A DNA stretch of 12,701 nucleotides from Caldifarciminota bacterium UBA3079 (GTDB lineage Bacteria > Hydrothermota > Tepidihabitantia > Tepidihabitantales > Tepidihabitantaceae), in NCBI GenBank assembly GCA_002366635.1, contig DFBN01000096.1, positions 1-12,701 on the forward strand, in the 5' to 3' direction. Shown here piece after piece: positions 7,545 through 12,701 of this stretch; position 1 is the first letter of the stretch; every line of letters begins with the position of its first letter. The notes below the pieces were generated by a model. It was not told where the DNA came from. It did no database searches and saw only the letters and a program-made list of their open reading frames with translations. Made by a program: the position numbers and the translations under genes.

Positions 7545-7549
7545 ATTTT

Positions 7550-8962
7550 GTGAATTACTTGATAACTGTTCTAATGATTGCAGCAACTATCTGCACCAAC
7601 GCCACGGAAATCCAAAGGTTTGAGGTTACAGGCAAAGGCAAGATTAGATTCCGTTATGCCGGCGCTACGGGCGATTCGCTTGATTCGATTCCCGGTATCT
7701 ATGGGGAGTATCTGAACAAAGGTTTTGACTTCCGTGGCCGGCTCGACTTGGAACTCGGCTATCGGCTAGCCGATGCGCTCAGCCTCGGTGCTGCGGTGCG
7801 AATTACTAATGAAGAGTCTGATGCGGTGCTGTGGCCGCCCGATCTCGTGTCGAGCCGCGTGCTGGCCGGATGGTGGTGGGCCGAACTTCAACAGGGAATT
7901 TTCAATGCTACCGTAGGCGCCTACGATGCCAGTTTCACTCCGCTGACACTGATGCGCTGGGACCCGGCAGACAATCCGCTTGGTGCAGGTGCCAGTTGCT
8001 GTGCGGTTACGGTTGGAGGTCTGCGCGGGGAAAGCCTGGAAGAGCTGACCGAAGATTACAAGCTGGAGGGAGTGAAGGTTGTGCTCAAGCCGGGCCCGAC
8101 CAGCGCCACCCTGATTTTTGGCCGACCCGCCTTGGCCAGCGAATCCTTGAGCTATGCCAGGTATCTGGGTGGCATTCGGGCTGGCTATGACCTTTTCTGT
8201 CCTTGGGCGCAAACCGGAGCCAAATTCGGACTTACCGCTCTGCAGGTCGCTGACGACCGCGAATCAGTAAATGAGGCAAGTGTTCTGCCTTTGTGCAGCG
8301 ATGTGGTAGGAGGTGACTTCGATATTCCCGTGACCGACCGTATCGCTCTGGTCGGGGAATACGCCTACAGCATGCGGAACGATAACACCGCAGACACGGT
8401 GTTGGTCCTGGAACAGCGCGACCACGGTGCCAGCATGGGACTGAGATTTGGCGACCGGGAACAGCTTGACGGTCGGTTTCAATACATCCGGACCGGCACA
8501 GATTTCGCGCCGCTGTTTCGGGCGCAAAGCGTTTTGTCCAACCGCCATGGATTCCGTGCTTCACTAGCACGGCACAACATCTTTCTCGGCCAGATGGCGA
8601 TAAGCATCTCTGGGTATGTAAAGTACCAGCAAGAGTTCAAGCCTTTTATCGGAGATATACCCGCGCTCGGACGGTATCCGGGCAACTTCTGGATTGTAAC
8701 CCTCAGCTCCCGATTCGAACCCTGGTATGAAGTGAGCTTCGGACTGGATGGCGAGCTGCGCCGCAATTCACGGCAGGACGACCCGGATACCGGGATGGAC
8801 GAGTCTCTCGATGTGACTGAAATTATCGGTTCAGCGCTGTTCGCGTACAACTTCACCCCTCAGAACTCAGTCCAGCTCAAATACTCATTGATGCGCCACA
8901 CCGAACCAACTGACCGGTGTCTCACTTACCTGCCGAGCCTCGAACTTTCGGTCAGGTTTTAA
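7550..8962 (+). CDS. Putative outer-membrane beta-barrel protein
   Basis: The 470-residue product begins with a short hydrophobic export signal (NYLITVLMIAATICTNA) and then shows alternating amphipathic strands, many aromatic residues, Gly-rich turns and a C-terminal phenylalanine (LELSVRF). These are features of outer-membrane barrels recognised by the Bam machinery. No specific family is recognised; porin, TonB-independent channel or assembly factor are all possible. Five cysteines remain in the mature part (CC near residue 151, then FCPW, LCSD, DRCL), unusual for a barrel and perhaps relevant given the adjacent thioredoxins. The GTG at 7550 has no Shine-Dalgarno and lies about where transcription should begin; ATG 7574 is an alternative start. 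The signal peptide has no basic residue, so the N-terminus is uncertain. The next gene starts 17 nt after its stop, suggesting an operon. Confidence 0.7.
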   Translation: MNYLITVLMIAATICTNATEIQRFEVTGKGKIRFRYAGATGDSLDSIPGIYGEYLNKGFDFRGRLDLELGYRLADALSLGAAVRITNEESDAVLWPPDLVSSRVLAGWWWAELQQGIFNATVGAYDASFTPLTLMRWDPADNPLGAGASCCAVTVGGLRGESLEELTEDYKLEGVKVVLKPGPTSATLIFGRPALASESLSYARYLGGIRAGYDLFCPWAQTGAKFGLTALQVADDRESVNEASVLPLCSDVVGGDFDIPVTDRIALVGEYAYSMRNDNTADTVLVLEQRDHGASMGLRFGDREQLDGRFQYIRTGTDFAPLFRAQSVLSNRHGFRASLARHNIFLGQMAISISGYVKYQQEFKPFIGDIPALGRYPGNFWIVTLSSRFEPWYEVSFGLDGELRRNSRQDDPDTGMDESLDVTEIIGSALFAYNFTPQNSVQLKYSLMRHTEPTDRCLTYLPSLELSVRF

Positions 8963-8979
8963 GAACAAATGGAAAGATA

Positions 8980-9621
8980 ATGATGATAACTTCAATTGTG
9001 CTGGCGTTCCTTGCCAGCTCGGTAACGACCACTCTTTCCGAATCACTCACGGTCAGACTTGAGCCGGTGCAGCAGGCCGTTGCTGCCGCCCGGGAGTTTG
9101 CTGAATCCGGTCAGAAGGATTCTGCAATCATCGCGCTGCGCCTTGGGGTCAAGCAATGGAACAGTTTTGTAGTAGTAGCCAGGCCCGATACCACCGGCCG
9201 TCCGGCCGGTTGGGCCAAAGACCTGGAGCGTATCTCCAGCCGTTTCCTGGCGGCTGATTCGGTGCTGAGGCCTGACGAGCCGGCCTTAGCCGTTCCACTT
9301 ATCGAACGCCTCGAACAGTTACTCGTCTGGCTACCGCGACCAAAACCGGTTGTGCTCGAGTTCGCCAGCCCCGGCTGTAAGTCCTGCCGGACTATGGAGA
9401 AAATCCTCGATAAAGTAGTAGAAGAGTATGCGGGTAGGGTGGTGGTGCGCACCATCAATATCAACAAGGAGATTGGACTGGCGAAGCGGTACCGGGTGTG
9501 GCTACTGCCAACGATTGTTTTTCTTGACAGGGACAGCGTTGTCCAATCGCGCGTAGCTAGACCCATGACCAAAGCCGAAGTCAAGGCCAAGCTTGACCCG
9601 CTGCTGAATGGCAAGTTCTGA
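8980..9621 (+). CDS. Exported thioredoxin-fold protein
   Basis: The 213-residue protein has an N-terminal export signal (MMITSIVLAFLASSVTTTLS) and a helical region of about 95 residues (QQAVAAAREFAESGQKDSAI...). A thioredoxin domain follows from about residue 120: VVLEFASPGCKSCRTMEKIL with active-site Cys133-x-x-Cys136, NINKEIGLAKRYRV, and the cis-proline loop VWLLPTIVFLD (Pro177). It probably exchanges disulfides in the periplasm, and may form a relay with the surface thioredoxin at 5642-6439 and the preceding barrel; the relay is inference. The frame is open from 8917, but that start lies inside the barrel gene and puts 21 residues before the signal peptide. GGAAAG just upstream serves ATG 8980 or 8983. 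Confidence 0.75.
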   Translation: MMITSIVLAFLASSVTTTLSESLTVRLEPVQQAVAAAREFAESGQKDSAIIALRLGVKQWNSFVVVARPDTTGRPAGWAKDLERISSRFLAADSVLRPDEPALAVPLIERLEQLLVWLPRPKPVVLEFASPGCKSCRTMEKILDKVVEEYAGRVVVRTININKEIGLAKRYRVWLLPTIVFLDRDSVVQSRVARPMTKAEVKAKLDPLLNGKF

Positions 9622-9628
9622 GGTATGA

Positions 9629-9850
9629 AAGGAACCAGAGAAATATGCCAGTGTTCCCTTGGTTCACGCCTTCATATCGCAGGGAATGAACATCGGAGCC
9701 GGGATGGTGCTACTTCTGGTAGGACCGGTCACCAGTTGGGGAACTATTCTAGTTTTGAGAAAAGAATTCGGGACTAAAACCTTGCTTGGATATTTAGCGA
9801 GTATCAGCATCCTGGCACTGTTTTTAGGTTACTGCTTTTCAATAATATAG
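9629..9850 (+). pseudogene. 3' remnant of a permease gene
   Basis: The frame opens right after a TGA at 9626-9628 and encodes 73 residues ending at TAG 9848-9850. HAFISQGMNIGAGMVLLLVGPVTSWGTILVLRKEFG and GYLASISILALFLGY resemble the last two membrane segments of YraQ/DUF318-type permeases ('L.AGPATN..T..VL.K..G...' then a final helix). Those proteins are normally over 300 residues, and several are linked to metal or metalloid export. No ATG exists before residue 20 (9686); TTG 9659 is possible but has no ribosome site. It begins 7 nt after the thioredoxin stop, so the 5' part was probably lost when the flanking segments were joined. A functional two-helix small protein cannot be excluded. Confidence 0.5.
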
Positions 9851-9862
9851 GAGGCATATAAC

Positions 9863-11062
9863 ATGGAAAAGTTTATTTACCTGGACCATAATGCCACTAC
9901 CCCAACAGACCCGAGAGTAGTAGCTGCAATGAAGCCATACTTTAGTGAATGGTACGGTAATCCCTCAAGTGTCTATAAATTTGCCCAAAAGGCACAGAAA
10001 GCCAAAGAACTGGCAAGGAGCAAGGTGGCAAAAATACTCAATACCAAACCAGAAGAGATTGTTTTTACATCCGGGGGCACAGAAGCAGACAACTTTGCAA
10101 TCAAAGGGGTTGCTTATGCCAATAAAGAGAAAGGCAATCATATAATTACATCTAAAATAGAACATCATGCCGTGCTTAATACCTGCAAATGGCTTGAAAA
10201 ACAGGGGTTCAATGTCACATATATTGGTGTGGATAAGTATGGAATTGTGGATTTGGATGAACTCAAGGATGCGATTACTGATAAAACAATTCTAATCACT
10301 GTTATGCACGCCAACAATGAGGTCGGAACCATTGAGCCAATTCCCGAGATTGCGAAGCTTGCAAAAGAAAAGAATGTCTATTTTCATACTGATGCGGTCC
10401 AGGCAGTTGGGAAAATCCCCACGGATGTGAATGAACTCGGAGTGGACCTTTTATCACTGTCAGGTCATAAATTTTATGGTCCCAAAGGTGTCGGGGCCCT
10501 CTTTATTAGAAAGCGGACAAAGATTGATGGTCTGTTACATGGCGGTCGTCACGAGAGAAATAGAAGAGCAGGAACAGAGAATGTCCCTGGAATCGTCGGG
10601 CTTGGAAAGACTTGTGAAATCGCTATGGAGGAACGAGAAGAAGAGGCAAAGAGACTGAGGGCTTTGAGAGACAGGTTGGAAAAGGGCATAGCAGAAAACA
10701 TCGAAGATGTTGTCATAAACGGGCATCCGGGAAAGAGGCTCGCCGGGACTCTGAATATCTGCATAAAATATGTGGAAGGGGAATCAATGCTGCTCAATCT
10801 GGATTATGAAGGGATCGCCGCATCGAGTGGTTCTGCTTGCACATCTGGGTCGTTAGAGCCTTCCCATGTGCTTTTGGCCCTGGGGATTCCGCCAGAAGTG
10901 GCGCACGGGTCTCTCAGATTCAGTCTGGGGCGCGACAATACCGACGAGGATATAGACCGGGTGATAGAAGTCCTGCCCCCGATTGTCAAAAAACTCCGAG
11001 CAATGTCACCTTTTGGAAAGGATAGAGAAGGAGGATTAAAATGGGATACTCAGAAAAGGTAA
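9863..11062 (+). CDS. iscS: Cysteine desulfurase (IscS/NifS family)
   Basis: This is a full-length 399-residue PLP enzyme that takes sulfur from cysteine as a persulfide for Fe-S cluster assembly. Visible landmarks are YLDHNATTP at the N-terminus, TSGGTEADN (69-77), the base His101 in [15 protein letters not shown] with Asp177 and [12 protein letters not shown] with the PLP lysine at 203. The catalytic Cys326 lies in [17 protein letters not shown], the long mobile-loop form of IscS/NifS. A strong GGAGG lies 8 nt before the ATG. Its last 22 nt overlap the start of iscU, so the two are translationally coupled. Codon use is AT-leaning (AAA, ATA, GAA) compared with the genes upstream of 9622, suggesting separate ancestry of this cassette. 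Whether it serves general ISC or a dedicated system cannot be decided here. Confidence 0.95.
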   Translation: MEKFIYLDHNATTPTDPRVVAAMKPYFSEWYGNPSSVYKFAQKAQKAKELARSKVAKILNTKPEEIVFTSGGTEADNFAIKGVAYANKEKGNHIITSKIEHHAVLNTCKWLEKQGFNVTYIGVDKYGIVDLDELKDAITDKTILITVMHANNEVGTIEPIPEIAKLAKEKNVYFHTDAVQAVGKIPTDVNELGVDLLSLSGHKFYGPKGVGALFIRKRTKIDGLLHGGRHERNRRAGTENVPGIVGLGKTCEIAMEEREEEAKRLRALRDRLEKGIAENIEDVVINGHPGKRLAGTLNICIKYVEGESMLLNLDYEGIAASSGSACTSGSLEPSHVLLALGIPPEVAHGSLRFSLGRDNTDEDIDRVIEVLPPIVKKLRAMSPFGKDREGGLKWDTQKR

Positions 11063-11433
11063 TGGACCATTTCAGGCATCCAAGGAATGTTGGCAGGATA
11101 GAAGATGCGGATGGTATCGGAAAGGCTGGTAATCCTGTTTGTGGTGACATCATGGCAATCTATATCAAGGTCGAGAACGATGTAATCGTAGATATAAAAT
11201 TTGAGACCTTTGGATGTGGAGCAGCGATTGCAACATCGTCGATGGTGACTGAGCTCGTTAAAGGCAAGACAATCAAGGAGGCGCTCAAGATAACAAACCG
11301 GACTGTGGCGGATGCACTGGATGGCCTGCCCCCAATTAAGATGCATTGCTCACTCCTGGCAGAGGATGGAGTAAAAGCGGCAATTGAAGACTACAAAAAG
11401 AAACAGGAATTGAAAACCAAGGGCAAGTTATAA
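11041..11433 (+). CDS. iscU: Fe-S cluster scaffold protein IscU/NifU N-terminal type
   Basis: The 130-residue scaffold builds clusters from sulfur supplied by the preceding desulfurase. The three ligand cysteines are present: Cys34 in GNPVCGD (with Asp36), Cys59 in [14 protein letters not shown] and Cys103 in [16 protein letters not shown] at 96-100 matches the LPPVK site recognised by HscA-type chaperones, yet no hscA or hscB is in view. The N-terminal [15 protein letters not shown] is typical of the family. A perfect GAAGGAGG sits about 6 nt before the ATG, inside the end of iscS. It lacks the ferredoxin and Nfu domains of full NifU; an Nfu-type protein is encoded separately downstream. Confidence 0.93.
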   Translation: MGYSEKVMDHFRHPRNVGRIEDADGIGKAGNPVCGDIMAIYIKVENDVIVDIKFETFGCGAAIATSSMVTELVKGKTIKEALKITNRTVADALDGLPPIKMHCSLLAEDGVKAAIEDYKKKQELKTKGKL

Positions 11434-11501
11434 ACATATTATCGGCGATACGCCACTTGTGGAATTGATAATTAAACTGAGGAAGAAAGGAGGTGAGGAA
11501 A

Positions 11502-11672
11502 ATGGCAAAGGACCCGGTATGCAAGAAGGATGTGGATGAAGCAACGGCAACGGCAAAGTCAGAGTATAAAGGCAAAACTTACTACTTCTGCTGCTCCGGC
11601 TGCAAAGAGAGCTTTGATAAGGAACCAGGGAAGTATGTAAAGTCAGAAAAGAGCGGTTGCTGCGGGCACTGA
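11502..11672 (+). CDS. YHS-domain protein, 56 residues
   Basis: This short gene encodes one YHS domain: DPVCKKDVDEATA at the start and YKGKTYYFCCSGCKESFDKEPGKYV in the middle, with Cys7, Cys30, Cys31 and Cys34. YHS domains occur in metal-handling proteins and at the N-termini of copper ATPases. A tail SGCCGH adds a second potential metal site. A near-perfect AAAGGAGGTGA precedes the ATG. It lies 68 nt after iscU on the same strand and probably belongs to the same operon, perhaps as a metal sensor or carrier for iron or copper. The metal is not known. Confidence 0.85.
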   Translation: MAKDPVCKKDVDEATATAKSEYKGKTYYFCCSGCKESFDKEPGKYVKSEKSGCCGH

Positions 11673-11685
11673 AGTGACAATCATG

Positions 11686-11714
11686 GGTGCAGCGGTGAAT
11701 CCCGCCGCTGCACC
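11686..11714 (+). other. Strong intercistronic hairpin
   Basis: GGTGCAGCGG (11686-11695) pairs perfectly with CCGCTGCACC (11705-11714) around a 9-nt loop. It lies between the YHS gene and nfu. No U tract follows (AAGCTTAAACTCG), so it is more likely an mRNA processing or stability element, or a protein or RNA binding site, than an intrinsic terminator. Confidence 0.65.
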
Positions 11715-11739
11715 AAGCTTAAACTCGTAGGAGGTATAG

Positions 11740-11970
11740 ATGCTTGATAGAAAATTGGTCGAGAAAGTCTTAGACGAAGAAGTGAGACCTGTGCTTGCTG
11801 CGCATGGCGGTAATGTAGAACTTTCTGATATAACCGATGATAATGTTGTCAAAGTAAAACTCACAGGGGCATGCTGTGGCTGTCCGATGGCACAGCTTAC
11901 TCTGTTAGGAACGGTGGAGAGCGCTATCAAATCGCACATCCCGGAGGTAAAAGCTGTCGAAGCTATATAA
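11740..11970 (+). CDS. Nfu/NifU C-terminal-type Fe-S carrier
   Basis: The 76-residue product is a stand-alone NifU C-terminal domain. HGGNVEL (22-28) and LTGACCGCPMAQLTL (41-55) are the family signature, with Cys45 and Cys48 as cluster ligands; two Nfu monomers normally hold one 4Fe-4S cluster between them. Cys46 is an extra cysteine next to the motif (usual pattern GACSGCP). It would accept clusters from IscU or pass them to client proteins. GGAGG lies about 6 nt upstream of the ATG. It is in the operon order iscS-iscU-YHS-nfu. Confidence 0.9.
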   Translation: MLDRKLVEKVLDEEVRPVLAAHGGNVELSDITDDNVVKVKLTGACCGCPMAQLTLLGTVESAIKSHIPEVKAVEAI

Positions 11971-12101
11971 ACATCCTGGACAAAAGTTTAAGTGCCGGAA
12001 TGAAAGCAATCAATTAAAAAGCAGGGAGTAAAACCGTCAGGCATTCACTTAAAGTAGGTTTCAGTTTTGGTTCGACTTCTGGAATAATCACGACGCTTGG
12101 A

Positions 12102-12524
12102 TTGATGGTTGGCCTGCACTCTGGGACTCACTCAAAACTTGTGGTTATTGGCGGCATATTGACAATAGCGGTAGCAGACGCATTTTCAGACGCATTGGGT
12201 ATTCATATTTCTGAAGAATCTGAGAATAAACACACTGTAAAAGAAATATGGGAATCGACAATTTCTACTTTTATAGCCAAGTTTGTTTCCGCAATGACAT
12301 TCGTCATCCCTGTTCTTTTGCTATCACTTCAGACAGCGATTATCGTGAGCATAGCTTGGGGATTATCGCTGTTGGGTATCTTTAGTTTCTACATGGCTAA
12401 AGAGCAGCAAGTGCAACCTTGGAAAGTAATCGTGGAACACTTACTCATTGCAGCAGTGGTCATATGCATAACGCATCTTGTAGGCGATTGGACTGGGTCA
12501 ACATTTGGCAAGAGGGGGATTTAG
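12102..12524 (+). CDS. VIT1/CCC1-like membrane protein, disrupted N-terminus
   Basis: The downstream frame encodes five hydrophobic segments and the segment VADAFSDALGIHISEESE, reminiscent of the loop after the second helix in VIT1/CCC1 iron-manganese transporters. The first start in the uninterrupted frame is TTG 12102 (or ATG 12105), but coding character continues upstream: RHSLKVGFSFGSTSGIITTLG is read in frame from about 12036. Further up, an in-frame ATG at 12000 gives MKAIN followed by TAA at 12015-12017. The gene therefore seems to carry a stop at codon 6, or it uses an unusual start near GTC 12036, which lies 7 nt after GGGAG. Starting at 12102 removes most of the first helix. It may be a recent pseudogene, a recoded gene or a sequence error. 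It is the last gene of the Fe-S/metal cassette. Confidence 0.6.
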   Translation: MMVGLHSGTHSKLVVIGGILTIAVADAFSDALGIHISEESENKHTVKEIWESTISTFIAKFVSAMTFVIPVLLLSLQTAIIVSIAWGLSLLGIFSFYMAKEQQVQPWKVIVEHLLIAAVVICITHLVGDWTGSTFGKRGI

Positions 12525-12535
12525 GGGACACGATA
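12523..12535 (+). repeat. AGGGGACAC motif, second copy
   Basis: AGGGGACACGATA starts within the stop codon of the VIT-like gene and matches AGGGGACACAATA at 1-13 at 12 of 13 positions. The two copies lie in the same orientation, 12.5 kb apart. It may be a dispersed short repeat or coincidence. Confidence 0.35.
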
Positions 12536-12536
12536 T

Positions 12537-12701
12537 TCATTTCTGTCCGCTGGTCAGAATCACCTTCTCCATCCTGCTTTGTTTCCCGCAATCCATCCGC
12601 AGGAAATAAACACCGGCTGGCTCATTCATACAATTCCAGTTTACCCTATATCTGCCCGGAATGCAACTGCCCGATGCCAGAACAGCGACTTTGCGGCCTA
12701 T
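12537..12701 (-). CDS. C-terminal sorting tail of a secreted protein (partial)
   Basis: The gene enters from the right edge and only its last 54 codons are present, ending at TGA 12537-12539. The peptide reads GRKVAVLASG, PGRYRVNWNCMNEPAGVYFL and KVILTSGQK. This is the same type of tail as in the proteins at 3112-4848 and 5642-6439 (GQKVRTLV...GRYQV...GIYFVRL). The protein is therefore probably exported by the same type IX-like route; its main domain is outside the window. It converges on the VIT-like gene with 12 nt between stop codons. Confidence 0.75.
   Translation of the reverse strand: MGRKVAVLASGSCIPGRYRVNWNCMNEPAGVYFLRMDCGKQSRMEKVILTSGQK

Noticed and set aside
8917..8979. Upstream start for the exported thioredoxin
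   Set aside because: It lies inside the barrel gene and precedes a clear signal peptide at 8980 with GGAAAG upstream.
9625..9690. ATG frame beginning at 9625 after the thioredoxin stop
   Set aside because: The translation has no recognisable character and competes with the permease-like frame, which does.
12159..12168. TTGACAATAG, identical to the first ten bases of the paired promoters
   Set aside because: It lies inside the VIT-like coding frame (ILTIAVAD) and has neither the dyad nor a -10 box at the right distance.

Overview
The window looks like a chromosomal stretch of a diderm bacterium that exports proteins with Bacteroidetes-style C-terminal sorting tails. Three separate proteins end in such a tail, and one gene encodes a likely outer-membrane barrel. 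The sorting-tail style, the 'cleaved adhesin' type secreted protein and the GT-C membrane glycosyltransferases resemble candidate phyla of the FCB/WOR-3 kind. This placement is inferred from protein style only; no database search was possible.

Left part (1-4848). Two polytopic GT-C (GT39-like) glycosyltransferase genes diverge from about 1550-1633. The rightward one meets, tail to tail with a 6-nt gap, a leftward gene for a large secreted protein with an adhesin-type N-terminal domain and a sorting tail. A small tentative ORF lies just upstream of the secreted protein.

Centre (5144-9621). A leftward pair encodes a secreted TlpA-like thioredoxin with a C-terminal sorting tail and an Rrf2-family regulator with four clustered cysteines. 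A rightward pair encodes an outer-membrane barrel and an exported thioredoxin-fold protein. Between the pairs lie about 1.1 kb with no intact gene, holding a decayed transposase N-terminus and a strong foldback. At the two edges of this gap sit two outward-facing promoters of nearly identical design: TTGACA, a 17-nt spacer, a TATATT or TATGTT -10, and an imperfect dyad centred at the same point of the spacer. This suggests that one regulator, plausibly the Rrf2 protein, controls a two-armed envelope redox regulon.

Right part (9629-12524). A compositionally different, more AT-rich rightward cassette follows: the 3' remnant of a permease gene, iscS, iscU, a 56-aa YHS-domain protein, an Nfu-type protein, and a VIT1/CCC1-like membrane protein. 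The last gene has a stop codon at its sixth codon and no canonical start covering its conserved N-terminus. The genes suggest Fe-S cluster assembly linked to metal handling. The cassette appears to have been joined behind the thioredoxin gene by a rearrangement that cut off the permease.

Right edge. A leftward gene enters the window; only its sorting tail (54 residues) is inside. A short AGGGGACAC motif occurs at position 1 and again at 12523.
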